This document shows, one piece after another, positions 7,689 to 16,340 of a stretch of DNA of 35,158 bases. The translations under genes were made by a program, and so were the position numbers. How positions within the stretch are numbered: the first letter of the stretch is position 1; every line of letters begins with the position of its first letter. This DNA comes from Gemmatimonadota bacterium (GTDB lineage Bacteria; Gemmatimonadota; Gemmatimonadetes; Longimicrobiales; Gaopeijiaceae), in the NCBI GenBank assembly GCA_022826565.1, contig JAJDUP010000001.1, forward strand, positions 1 through 35,158, written 5' to 3'. The notes under the pieces were generated by a model that made no database searches, was not told the origin of the DNA, and worked only from the letters and a program-made list of their open reading frames with translations.

Positions 7689-10600
7689 TCACGACACCAT
7701 CCCCCCACCAATCAAGATCTCCCCCACCCCCATCCCCCTCAACACCGCATTCACCTCCTCCAGCTCCTCCCCCCACACCCCCTCCAGCTCACCCAGCAGC
7801 CCCTCCAACCGCTCCACCATGATCTCGAACACCGCATACATCCCGCTCCCCGGCCGCCCATCCCCCCGCTCCGACATCGACAGCAGGTTGGCCAGGCGGT
7901 TGTTCACCTTGATCGGGAAGTTCAGCGGGTCCTGGTTCGACCGGTTCCGCACCTGGTAGATGTCCGCCTCCACTCCCGAGGCCGCTGTCCGCAGCCGCTC
8001 CGCAGCCGCGATCAGCGTTTCATCATCGCCAGCCTCCGCCAGGCGCTCGTCCAGCTGCGCCTTCACCCCGCGGATCGCGATCACCGCCGAGTTCGCCGCG
8101 TCCACCTGGTCCCGGATCCGCATCCCGAACTCGTACTGGGCGACCAGATCCTCGTCGGTCACGTCGGTGATCCACGGGTTGCGCCGCACCTCGACCTCGG
8201 TCTCCTCGACCCGGCCGTCCACGGTCAGGCGCACCGCGTACGTCCCGGGCGGCACCGCGGGCGACATCGTGCGCACGCCCCAGAGGATCATGCCGGGGAA
8301 CGACGCCGCCGGATCGGTGCGCAGATCCCACCGCAGACGGTTCAGCCCGGATTCCAACGGCAGCGCCGGTCCGGCCCACCGGTCCCGCTCCTCACCCTCT
8401 ACCGCAGGCGTGAACGTCCTCACCACGTCGCCGGTCGCGTCCATGATTTCCAGCGTGGCATCCGACGCAATCTGCACCTCCTCCCCCAACCACCACGACA
8501 GCACGACACCGTTCGCCGACCGGTACGCGGCGGCGGGATCGAACAGGTGCACCGCGCGCTCGGTGATTCCCGGCTGGGCCTGGCGCAGCGGCGCGATGTT
8601 GTCGAGCACCCAGAAGCCGCGGCCGTGGCTCGCCATCGCCAGCTCGTCGTGCTCGGGGATCACGTCGGTGATGGGGATGTCGGGAAGGTCGGGGTTGAGC
8701 TCCTGCCACGACTCGCCGTCGTCGTAGGAGATGTAAACGCCGTGGTTGGTGCCGGCGTAGAGCAGCCCGGCGCGGTTCGGGTCCTCGCGGATCGAGTTGA
8801 CGTAGGCGTCGTCCCTGATCCCGGCCGTGATCCGGGTCCAGGTGGCGCCGTAGTCGTCCGTTTTCCATATGTGTGGTCTGAAGTCGTCGAGCAGCGCGCG
8901 GCGAGCCGACACGTAAGCTGCGGCGTCGTTGAAGGACGAGGCGTCGATCAGGCTGACGCGTCCGAAGTCGGGCATGTCGGGTGGCGTCACATTGGCCCAG
9001 TTGGCCCCGCCGTCACGAGTCACGTGCACGAGCCCGTCGTCGGATCCGGTCCAGATGATGTCGGTGTCGCGCTTCCCCGGCCCCACCGAGAAGATGGTCG
9101 CGTAGACCTCGGGGCCGTTCATGTCGCCGGTGATGGGGCCGCCGGAGTGGCCGAGCGTCATGGGGTCGGCGCGGGTCAGGTCGGGGCTCAGCGCGTCCCA
9201 GTTGGTGCCGCCGTCGGTGGTGCGCCAGAGCCGGTTGGACGAGGCGTACAGGATTTGCGGATCGACGGGCGAGAAAATGATCGGAAAGGTCCACTGCCAG
9301 CGCTCGACCATGTCGCTGGCGGGCTCGCCGGAGTAGAACCAGGGGTAGGGGTTGACCTCGCGCGAGGTGCCCAGGCGGCGGTTGAACTTGTCGATGTAGC
9401 GGCCGTTGTTGGTGCCCGAGAAGAAGACGTCGAGGTCCGTCGGATCGGGCGCGATGTAGCCCGGCTCTCCGCCGCCGGCCCGGTAGTGCACGTCCATCGA
9501 GCCCGCGGTGATCGCGGGCGCGCGGGCGGCGGCGTCCGCGTCGGCGGCTTCCGCCTCGTCGGCGGCGGCACCGGCGTCGGCCAGCGCCTGCTCGAAGCGG
9601 GCGGCGTTCCAGTCGGACGGCAGGCAGAGCGTGCTGTTGTCCTGCTGCGAGCCGCAGATGTGCCAGGGGATGTGGTGGGTCGTCACGCCGTGGTAGAACT
9701 GCGCGGTGGAAAACTCCTGGTCGGTCCACTCGCTGCCGGTCGTGAAGCTGACCGCGCCGCCGCCGTCGTTGGCGACCACGACATGCGCGGGGTCGTCGGG
9801 GTCGATCCAGAAGTCGTGGAAGTCGCCGTGGGTGCCGTTGTTGATGACTTCGTACGTGGCGCCGCCGTCGGTCGAGCGGAAGAACGACGTGTTCTGCACG
9901 TAGACGACGTCCTCGTCGTGATGGTCGGCGTACACGTGCGTGTAGTAGAACGCGCGCTGCCGGATCCGCCGCTCGTCGTTGATGAGCTCCCAAGTGTCGC
10001 CGCCGTCGTCGCTGCGGAAGAGCCCCCCGTCGTCGTGCTCGAAGAGGGCGTAGACGCGGTCGGAGTTCGCGGTCGACACGGCCAGCCCGATCTTGCCGAC
10101 GACGCCTTCCGCCGGCATGCCCGGGTTGCGGGTCATCTCGGTCCACGTGTCGCCGCCGTCGACCGATTTGAACATGCCGCTGCCCGGCCCGCCGGACGAC
10201 ATCGTGTACTCCTTGCGGAAGGCCTCCCAGAGCGCCGCGTAGATGATGTCGGGGTTGTTGCGGTCGATCGCGATGTCGATCGCGCCGGTGCGCACGTCGC
10301 GGAAGAGGATGCGCTCCCACGTGTCGCCCCCGTCGGTGGACTTGAAGACGCCGCGCTCCTCGCTCGGCGCGCCGTACTTGCCGAACGACGCGACGTAGAC
10401 AATGTCTGGGTCGGTGGGGTGGATGCGGATCGTCGAGATGCCGTGGGATTCGCTGAAGCCGATGTGCTCCCAGGTCGCGCCTGCGTCGCGGCTGCGGTAG
10501 ACGCCGTCGCCCGGCAGGATGTTGCCCCGGATGCAGGTTTCGCCGGTGCCGATGAAGACGAGGTCGGGGTCGGTTTCGGCGACTGCGACCGCGCCGACCG

Positions 10601-10928
10601 ACGCCGAGTTGATCTGGAAGTCGGTGACGGGGAACCAGTCGTCGCCGCCGTTGATGGTCTTCCAGAGGCCGCCGCCGGTGGCGCCGAAGTAGGCTTCCAT
10701 GGGGCGGCCCTTGACGCCGGAGGTGGCGATGGAGCGGCCGCCGCGGTCGGGGCCCAGGTTGCGCCACGAGAAGCCGTCGAGGAGGGCGGGGTCGAGGGTG
10801 GGTTGCTGGGCGGCGAGGGCGTTCGGGCCGGTGAGGGCGCGAGTGATCAGCGTTTGATCATCGGCGGCTGGCGCAATGGCCAGAAGGGACGCGGCGAGCA
10901 GGGAGGACGGGACGAAAGAGCGGTTCAC
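7689..10928 (-). CDS. Secreted BNR/VPS10-type beta-propeller protein
   Basis: A ~1,079-residue exported protein often annotated as a glycosyl hydrolase or VPS10 domain protein. The GTG at 10928 is preferred because it gives a clean signal peptide (VNRSFVPSSLLAASLLAIAP). The open frame extends ten codons further to 10958, which would put a non-signal peptide in front. At least nine Asp-box/BNR motifs of form S/T-x-D-x-G-x-x-W are visible, such as STDGGDTWE, SVDGGDTWT, SDDGGDTWE, TTDGGTNWD and SYDDGESWQ, spread over about 700 residues and implying two propellers. A short Ala/Asp/Glu-rich insert (about residues 450-470) precedes the second half. The C-terminal part contains an immunoglobulin-like stretch (PPGTYAVRLTVDGRVEETEV) and ends in a helical region. 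The substrate is unknown. Confidence 0.85.
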   Translation of the reverse strand: MNRSFVPSSLLAASLLAIAPAADDQTLITRALTGPNALAAQQPTLDPALLDGFSWRNLGPDRGGRSIATSGVKGRPMEAYFGATGGGLWKTINGGDDWFPVTDFQINSASVGAVAVAETDPDLVFIGTGETCIRGNILPGDGVYRSRDAGATWEHIGFSESHGISTIRIHPTDPDIVYVASFGKYGAPSEERGVFKSTDGGDTWERILFRDVRTGAIDIAIDRNNPDIIYAALWEAFRKEYTMSSGGPGSGMFKSVDGGDTWTEMTRNPGMPAEGVVGKIGLAVSTANSDRVYALFEHDDGGLFRSDDGGDTWELINDERRIRQRAFYYTHVYADHHDEDVVYVQNTSFFRSTDGGATYEVINNGTHGDFHDFWIDPDDPAHVVVANDGGGAVSFTTGSEWTDQEFSTAQFYHGVTTHHIPWHICGSQQDNSTLCLPSDWNAARFEQALADAGAAADEAEAADADAAARAPAITAGSMDVHYRAGGGEPGYIAPDPTDLDVFFSGTNNGRYIDKFNRRLGTSREVNPYPWFYSGEPASDMVERWQWTFPIIFSPVDPQILYASSNRLWRTTDGGTNWDALSPDLTRADPMTLGHSGGPITGDMNGPEVYATIFSVGPGKRDTDIIWTGSDDGLVHVTRDGGANWANVTPPDMPDFGRVSLIDASSFNDAAAYVSARRALLDDFRPHIWKTDDYGATWTRITAGIRDDAYVNSIREDPNRAGLLYAGTNHGVYISYDDGESWQELNPDLPDIPITDVIPEHDELAMASHGRGFWVLDNIAPLRQAQPGITERAVHLFDPAAAYRSANGVVLSWWLGEEVQIASDATLEIMDATGDVVRTFTPAVEGEERDRWAGPALPLESGLNRLRWDLRTDPAASFPGMILWGVRTMSPAVPPGTYAVRLTVDGRVEETEVEVRRNPWITDVTDEDLVAQYEFGMRIRDQVDAANSAVIAIRGVKAQLDERLAEAGDDETLIAAAERLRTAASGVEADIYQVRNRSNQDPLNFPIKVNNRLANLLSMSERGDGRPGSGMYAVFEIMVERLEGLLGELEGVWGEELEEVNAVLRGMGVGEILIGGGMVS

Positions 10929-11053
10929 GGTAGCGGATCCTGTGTGTGGGAACGGCAAATCGGCGGGGTCAAGCTATGGGGAGGGCGGAGGGTGGGACAA
11001 GCGGAAGGGGGGGCGATGATCGGATGCTGATAGGGTGGGATCTGGCTTCTGTT

Positions 11054-11145
11054 TTGCAATTCCTATGCTGGCACAGTTGCGACACCGTCGCTACAACGAT
11101 TGCATTTCCGTCGCTGACATCATTGCGTTTCCGTAATTGATATCA
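11054..11145 (+). promoter_or_regulatory. Four 23-bp tandem repeats upstream of the DUF4143 ATPase
   Basis: Units start at 11054, 11077, 11100 and 11123, exactly 23 bp apart. Each begins with TTGC, and the two nearest the gene share TTGCRTTTCCGT with 18 of 23 bases identical. The array ends 13 bp before the ATG at 11159. It lies in the divergent region between the propeller gene and the ATPase gene. It is best read as a multi-site operator for the ATPase gene. Confidence 0.6.
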
Positions 11146-11158
11146 CATCTTGGGAACC

Positions 11159-12436
11159 ATGAGTCCACCGAACAGAGAGCAGACAGCCTACCGGCCCCGA
11201 ATCGCCGACCAGGAGTTGGCCTGGCGGCTCGCTTCCTCGGGTTCTGTCGTCATCGAGGGGCCGAGGGTGTGTGGCAAGACCACAACCGCACGGCAGGCGG
11301 CGGCGAGCGAGGTGCTCATGGACGCCGACCCCGGTGTCAGCGAGACCATGGCCGTGGATCCCGGATTGTTGCTGGCTGGCCCGTCCCCGAGGCTGATCGA
11401 CGAATGGCAGGCGGAACCGGCGATATGGAACCATGTCCGCCGGGCTGTGGACGATCGACCGGGCCTGGGGCACTTCATCCTGACCGGCTCGGCGGTCCCG
11501 GCCGACGACATGACCCGGCACACCGGCGCCGGCCGAATGAGTCGACTCCGCCTCCGTCCGATGTCACTCCTCGAACTGGGACACTCGACCGGCCACGCAT
11601 CGCTCAAGCGACTGATGGCCGGCGATCACCTGCGCAGCACGTCGAGCGAATTGTCGCTGGAGGCGCTGGCCCAGCTGCTTTGCGTGGGAGGGTGGCCGGG
11701 CCACCTGCGCCGGGGTTCGACTGATGCCTCGATGGTCGCCAACGAGGACTATCTGGCCGAAATCTGCCGGGTCGACATCAGCCGCGCAGGGGGAATCAGC
11801 CGGGATCCGGACAAGGTCGCGCGATTCCTTCAATCACTCGCCCGCAACACGGCAACGACGGCAACGGCGGCAACCATGGCCCGCGACACCCAGGGCTCGG
11901 ATCCGGCGTTCACCGAGCATACCGCGCGCTCCTATCTCGCCGCGCTGGAACAGCTCATGGTCGTTGAACAACAGCCTGCGTGGGCACCCCACCTGCGTTC
12001 GCGCTCCCGGCTCCGGACTTCGCGCAAACGGCACTTCGTCGATCCTTCGCTCGCCACCGCAGCACTGGGAGCGGGACCCGAGCACCTGCTGAGGGACATT
12101 CCGTGGTTCGGCCTACTGTTCGAGTCCCTGGTCGTGCGTGACTTGCGAGTCTACGCGCAGGCGATGCGCGCCAAGGTGTATCACTACCGCGACAACACCG
12201 ACCTGGAAGTCGATGCCATCGTCGACGCCGGGCCCGGGCGATGGGGCGCATTCGAAATCAAGTTGGGAACGGGCCGGATTGAAGACGCTGCGAGGACCCT
12301 GCTCACCTTCGCCGAGCGAGTCGACAAGGCCCGCTGCGGCACCCCGGCAGTTCTGGCCGTGGTAACCTCCACCGGCTACGGATACCAGCGCCCCGACGGC
12401 GTGGCCGTGATTCCCGTGGGCTTGCTTGGGCCGTGA
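11159..12436 (+). CDS. AAA ATPase with DUF4143 domain
   Basis: The 425-residue protein has a Walker A variant VIEGPRVCGKTTTARQ near residues 31-46, a sensor-like HFILTGSAVPAD, and the conserved RLRLRPMSLLELG. It ends in a DUF4143-type domain with the restriction-endonuclease-like core GLLFESLVVRDLRVYA, then KVYHYRDNTDLEVDAIVD and GAFEIKLG. In nuclease folds this D...E-x-K pattern is the catalytic motif. This is a widespread single-gene family of unclear cellular role, often carried as an accessory gene. The ATG at 11159 is chosen over an in-frame TTG at 11150 because the protein pattern begins there. It is a single-gene unit, divergent from the propeller gene. Confidence 0.85.
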   Translation: MSPPNREQTAYRPRIADQELAWRLASSGSVVIEGPRVCGKTTTARQAAASEVLMDADPGVSETMAVDPGLLLAGPSPRLIDEWQAEPAIWNHVRRAVDDRPGLGHFILTGSAVPADDMTRHTGAGRMSRLRLRPMSLLELGHSTGHASLKRLMAGDHLRSTSSELSLEALAQLLCVGGWPGHLRRGSTDASMVANEDYLAEICRVDISRAGGISRDPDKVARFLQSLARNTATTATAATMARDTQGSDPAFTEHTARSYLAALEQLMVVEQQPAWAPHLRSRSRLRTSRKRHFVDPSLATAALGAGPEHLLRDIPWFGLLFESLVVRDLRVYAQAMRAKVYHYRDNTDLEVDAIVDAGPGRWGAFEIKLGTGRIEDAARTLLTFAERVDKARCGTPAVLAVVTSTGYGYQRPDGVAVIPVGLLGP

Positions 12437-12489
12437 GGCTGCGCGGCGAGGAAGGAGGGACAAGTGCGGCTTCCCCCTGCTCGGAGTCT

Positions 12490-12533
12490 GCACCGACCAA
12501 TTGGTGCACGGCATCAAAGTCCCGTCAGGGACT
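12490..12533. terminator. Two stem-loops after the ATPase gene
   Basis: GCACC-gaccaatt-GGTGC at 12490-12507 is followed by AGTCCC-gtca-GGGACT at 12518-12533. They lie 54-97 bp after the ATPase stop. Neither has a T-tract, so they are possible weak terminators or processing sites. A third hairpin, GTGCGA-ttacg-TCGCAC, lies at 12615-12631. The 312 bp from 12437 to 12748 otherwise hold only the leader of the receptor gene. Confidence 0.4.
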
Positions 12534-12748
12534 CGGGGACGGCGCCGTTGCTCCCATAGCCGGACGCCCGCCGCCAGCGCCGCGGGCCCGGAACTAACGG
12601 CATCGCATCCTCTTGTGCGATTACGTCGCACGGTCCATCGTGGGCTCCGGGCAACCGGCCAGCGGTCCGTCGGCGAGGGTCGAGGAGCCCCACTTGATAA
12701 CCGAGAATTCGACTTGATGAGCGAGAGTCCGTTTTGGAGAGCAATCGT

Positions 12749-15376
12749 ATGGTTCGCGGTGCCGTCATCCTGCTGCTCGGCACCGCCGTTTCGGCCTCTG
12801 CCCCCGCGCTGCCCGCGCAGGAGCCTCCCGACACGCTGCCCGCCGCCGACACCCTGACCCAGGTGTTGGAGCTGGAGGAGATCGTGGCCGTCGGCACGCG
12901 GCGCGGGGGCAGGACCGCCATCGAGTCCTATTCGCCGGTGCACGTCGTCAGCGGGGCCAACATCCGTGCCCAGGGCGGGGCCGACCTGCTGGACATGCTG
13001 CGCACCGTCGTTCCGGCGTTCAGCGTGAACGCGCAGCCGATCGCCGACGGCGCCACCATCGTGCGGCCTCCCAACGTCCGCAATCTGGCGGCCGACCACA
13101 CGCTGGTGCTCGTGAACGGCAAGCGCCGCCACCGGGGAGCGGTCATCGCCTGGCTCGTACCCAAGGCGTCGGAGGGTGCCCAGGGACCCGACCTGTCGGT
13201 CATCCCCTCCATCGCGCTGCAGCGGGTCGAGGTCCTGCGGGACGGGGCCGCGGCCCAATACGGCTCCGACGCGATCGCCGGTGTCATGAACTTCATCCTT
13301 AGGGACGACCGCGACGGATATCGGGCAGAGGCCGGGTACAGACTGACGACGGAGGGCGACGGCGCGCAGGCCCACGTCGCGGTCAACGCCGGACTGCCGC
13401 TCTTCGCCGACGGATTCCTCAACCTGAGCGCCGAACTCGGCCAGGCGGACGAGACCATCCGCAGCGTCCAGCGAAACGACGCGGCGGCGCTGGAGGCCGC
13501 GGGCAATGTCCACGTCCCCAACCCGGCGCAGATCTGGGGAAGCCCGAACGTGAACGGCGACCTCAAGACCTTCTTCAACCTCGGCATCCCCCTGGGTGAC
13601 GACGCCCGTGTCTACGCCTTCGGCAACTACGCGCGCAAGGAAACCGACGGCGGCTTCTACTACCGCAACCCCGATGGCCGCGAGGGCGTGTACACCCGCG
13701 GCCCCCATCGGCTGGTCGGCGATCTGACCGGCGACGGCAGCGGCGGGTGCCCGACCACGCTCGATCCCCACGGCGACTACTATCGAAACGGGACCTTCCA
13801 GGCCGACGCATTCAGGCAGGACTTTCCGGACTGCTTCGTCATGAACCGGTTCTTCCCCGGCGGCTTCACGCCGCGCTTCGGCGGATACACACGGGATTAT
13901 TCCGCGGTGGCGGGAGCGCGTGGCCAGTCCGGTTCCGGGCTCGCGTGGGACGTCAGCGCTTCGAGCGGCACGAGCGACGTCGACTTCTTCATCCGCAACA
14001 CCGTCAACGCGGCGCTGGGTCCGGCCAACCCCGCCGACTTCGACTTCGATCCCGGGGCCTACCGCCAGGACGAGGCGAACCTCAACGCCGACTTCTCGTA
14101 CCCGGTGGCGGTCCCCGCGCTCGCGTCCGACCTCAATGTGGCGTTCGGCGCCGAGTGGCGGCGCGAGACCTTCGAGATCCGGGGCGGGGAGCCCGATTCG
14201 TGGGCGCGGACCTTCGAGTGGAACGGCAGGACGGTGGATCTGCAGAGCCAGGGCTTCACGGCGGGTACGAACGGGTTCCCGGGATTCAGCGAGGACACGC
14301 AGGGGAGGTGGGCGCGCAGCAGCGCCGGCGCCTACCTCGAGACGGAGACGGATGTACGGGACAACTGGACCATCGGAGCCGCAGTGCGCTTCGAGTACTA
14401 CGGCGACTTCGGGTCCACGACGAACGGCAAGCTCTCTACCCGCGCGGACCTCACGGCCGATCTGGCGCTCCGGAGCACTGTGAGCACCGGCTTCCGGGCC
14501 CCAACCCCGGGCCAGGCGAACGCGATCAACGCGACGTCGAAGAATGCGGGATCCGGGGAAGAGCGGCAGGTGTCCATCGTGGCCACGATCGCCCCCTCGA
14601 GCCCCGTCGGCGTCGCGCTCGGCGGCAGTCCGCTCAAGACGGAGCGGTCGCGCAACGTGTCGCTCGGTCTCGTCTGGAACCGGGCACCGGTCGCGGCCAC
14701 CCTCGATTGTTTCAGCATCCGCGTCGAGGACCGCCTGGCCCTCTCGAGGGACATCGAATTCAACCGCCCCGACCTGGGACCGGACCGCGTACGCGACGAT
14801 CTGATCGGGATGCTCGAGTCCGAGGGCCTGACCTCGGCCCGCAGCTGGAACTACATCAACTTCTTCAACAACGACTTCACGACGTCGACGCGGGGCTGCG
14901 AGGCCGTCGGCAGCTACGTCTTCGAGGTCGGCAGGGGCGTCACCGTCCTCGACGCCTCTCTCTCCCGGACCCTCACGACCGTCGAGGACTTCACGCCCGG
15001 CGGTCCCCTGGCCGACGCGAAGGAGATCAAGGACTACGAATTCGGCCTGCCGCGCGACCGCGCCATCGTTTCCGTTCGTCACGACGCGGGCCCGATCAGC
15101 GCGGTGGCCCGTTTCAACTACTTCGGCGGCTGGTACGACTCCGAGGAGGACGAGGACTTCGGCGGCTACGGAATGGCCGATGTGTCGGTCAGCTATCAGC
15201 TCCGCCGCGGACTGCGCGCGACGGTGGGCGCGGACAACGTCCTCGACGCCTATCCCGAGCTGAACCCGAACCGGTTCACGGGACTCGGGAACATGTACAG
15301 CCAGTATGCGCCCGGGGGATTCAACGGTCGGTTCGTGTATCTGCGAGTCACGCTGGAGGGGCCGGGGGGTTCTTGA
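12749..15376 (+). CDS. TonB-dependent outer-membrane receptor
   Basis: An 875-residue receptor. The ATG at 12749 is preferred over the upstream in-frame TTG at 12734, because GGAGA sits 8 bp before it and it opens a signal peptide (MVRGAVILLLGTAVSASAP...LPAQ). The plug domain covers about residues 35-175: EEIVAVGTRRGGR (TonB-box region), then HVVSGANIRAQGGADLLDML, LVNGKRRHRG and VEVLRDGAAAQYGSDAIAGV. The remainder is a barrel of alternating strands ending FVYLRVTLE. The ligand cannot be inferred. No CarbopepD/SusC-type N-terminal domain is present and no SusD neighbour is seen, so a classical SusCD pair is unlikely. Confidence 0.9.
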   Translation: MVRGAVILLLGTAVSASAPALPAQEPPDTLPAADTLTQVLELEEIVAVGTRRGGRTAIESYSPVHVVSGANIRAQGGADLLDMLRTVVPAFSVNAQPIADGATIVRPPNVRNLAADHTLVLVNGKRRHRGAVIAWLVPKASEGAQGPDLSVIPSIALQRVEVLRDGAAAQYGSDAIAGVMNFILRDDRDGYRAEAGYRLTTEGDGAQAHVAVNAGLPLFADGFLNLSAELGQADETIRSVQRNDAAALEAAGNVHVPNPAQIWGSPNVNGDLKTFFNLGIPLGDDARVYAFGNYARKETDGGFYYRNPDGREGVYTRGPHRLVGDLTGDGSGGCPTTLDPHGDYYRNGTFQADAFRQDFPDCFVMNRFFPGGFTPRFGGYTRDYSAVAGARGQSGSGLAWDVSASSGTSDVDFFIRNTVNAALGPANPADFDFDPGAYRQDEANLNADFSYPVAVPALASDLNVAFGAEWRRETFEIRGGEPDSWARTFEWNGRTVDLQSQGFTAGTNGFPGFSEDTQGRWARSSAGAYLETETDVRDNWTIGAAVRFEYYGDFGSTTNGKLSTRADLTADLALRSTVSTGFRAPTPGQANAINATSKNAGSGEERQVSIVATIAPSSPVGVALGGSPLKTERSRNVSLGLVWNRAPVAATLDCFSIRVEDRLALSRDIEFNRPDLGPDRVRDDLIGMLESEGLTSARSWNYINFFNNDFTTSTRGCEAVGSYVFEVGRGVTVLDASLSRTLTTVEDFTPGGPLADAKEIKDYEFGLPRDRAIVSVRHDAGPISAVARFNYFGGWYDSEEDEDFGGYGMADVSVSYQLRRGLRATVGADNVLDAYPELNPNRFTGLGNMYSQYAPGGFNGRFVYLRVTLEGPGGS

Positions 15377-15393
15377 GGCGGCTAGTCCGCCTC
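15375..15393 (+). terminator. Stem-loop overlapping the receptor stop codon
   Basis: GAGGCGG-ctagt-CCGCCTC forms a perfect 7-bp stem beginning inside the TGA stop. There is no T-tract. It may end or stabilise the receptor transcript. Confidence 0.45.
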
Positions 15394-15495
15394 CGAACGC
15401 CGCGCTGCAGAGGCGGGGTGGGTCGGAGATACACAATGACCGGTTCCTGATGCGCTCGCTTTGCTTAGCGTTGCGTACACCAGGGATCTCAGGTT

Positions 15496-15526
15496 AGGGT
15501 AGAAATGACATTCTGTTTTCTACCCT
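15496..15526 (+). promoter_or_regulatory. vapBC operator palindrome
   Basis: Perfect 10-bp arms AGGGTAGAAA and TTTCTACCCT are separated by 11 bp and end 4 bp before the vapB start codon. In type II toxin-antitoxin modules the VapB-VapC complex commonly represses its own promoter through such a site. Confidence 0.7.
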
Positions 15527-15530
15527 GGAA

Positions 15531-15794
15531 ATGAACATGGGCCTCAATATCAAGAATGACGAGACGTGCCTGCTCGCGCGCGACCTGGCCCGGCTGACCG
15601 GCGAGACCATGACTGGTGCGATCACCGTCGCGCTGCGCGAACGCCTCGCGAGAGAGAGGCGGCAGCGCAATCTGGATGCCCGTATCGAGGAACTGCTTGC
15701 CATCGGCCAGCGCTGTGCCGCGTCTCTCGAGCCTGGACCATCGGCCGTTGACCATGGCGATCTGCTCTACGACGATCGTGGCCTGCCCAAGTGA
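15531..15794 (+). CDS. vapB: VapB-type antitoxin
   Basis: An 87-residue antitoxin of the Rv0623/PSK type. The N-terminal MGLNIKNDETCLLARDLARL and TGETMTGAITVALRERL form the usual ribbon-helix-helix DNA-binding region. The tail GDLLYDDRGLPK is the flexible part that blocks the toxin. Two ATGs lie at 15531 and 15537; the first is given. Its TGA overlaps the vapC start (GTGA, 15791-15794), which couples translation. An operator palindrome lies immediately upstream. Its normal role would be neutralising VapC and repressing the operon. Confidence 0.88.
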   Translation: MNMGLNIKNDETCLLARDLARLTGETMTGAITVALRERLARERRQRNLDARIEELLAIGQRCAASLEPGPSAVDHGDLLYDDRGLPK

Positions 15795-16171
15795 TCGTCG
15801 ATAGCTCGGCGGTGCTCGCGATCCTTTTCGACGAGGCCGACGCGAGGCGCCATGCCGAAGCGATCATGGCTGCGCACCCCTGCCGCATGTCGGTTGCCAA
15901 CGTATTGGAGGCTTCCATCGCGCTGGAGCGTCGGGGCGGCCACGCTCATGACCTCGACATGCTCCTCGAGCGGGCGGCGATCGAGTTGGTGCCCGTCACA
16001 TTGGAACACCTGGGAGCAGCGCGCCGCGCCTGGCGCCGTTTCGGCAAGGGCAATCACCCGGCCGCGCTGAACTTTGGGGACTGCTTCGCCTACGCACTCG
16101 CCAGGACGACCGGTGAACCCCTCTTGTTCAAGGGCAACGACTTCGCCCAAACCGATATCGACCGAGGTTGA
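15791..16171 (+). CDS. vapC: VapC toxin, PIN-domain ribonuclease
   Basis: A 126-residue PIN protein starting at a GTG that overlaps the vapB stop. The acidic active-site set is present: D4 (MIVDSS), E40 (VLEAS), D97 (NFGDCFAYA) and D117 (GNDF). PIN toxins of this type cut specific RNAs such as tRNAs in a metal-dependent way. The target here is unknown. All key residues are intact, so the toxin should be active when free of VapB. A hairpin with a short T run follows the gene. Confidence 0.9.
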   Translation: MIVDSSAVLAILFDEADARRHAEAIMAAHPCRMSVANVLEASIALERRGGHAHDLDMLLERAAIELVPVTLEHLGAARRAWRRFGKGNHPAALNFGDCFAYALARTTGEPLLFKGNDFAQTDIDRG

Positions 16172-16182
16172 CTGGGCTAACA

Positions 16183-16204
16183 AAAGCGACGGTCCACTCG
16201 CTTT
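16183..16204 (+). terminator. Terminator-like hairpin after vapBC
   Basis: AAAGCGA-cggtccac-TCGCTTT is a perfect 7-bp stem 12 bp after the vapC stop, ending in TTT and followed by ACTTA. It is a plausible weak intrinsic terminator separating vapBC from the Fic gene. The stretch up to 16340 is AT-rich and probably holds the Fic promoter. Confidence 0.5.
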
Positions 16205-16340
16205 ACTTAGATGCCTGGACTGGGTGCCGTTAGCAAAATTCCCTTCCCAACCAAGATACTAAATAAAGCGACACCCTTGAATCTTTTGTAAATACTACGC
16301 CATTTTGGGATCTGACCATCGACTTCTCCTCTCAAACACC

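Noticed and set aside
7650..11030. 1,126-codon plus-strand open frame opposite the propeller gene
   Set aside because: It is Arg/Val/Gly/Asp-rich with repetitive wording, mirrors the codon pattern of the real minus-strand gene, and has no recognisable domain. It is a GC-rich antisense shadow.
12113..15436. 1,107-codon minus-strand open frame opposite the ATPase and receptor genes
   Set aside because: It spans two unrelated plus-strand genes and has a non-protein-like composition; the TonB receptor and ATPase on the other strand have clear motifs.
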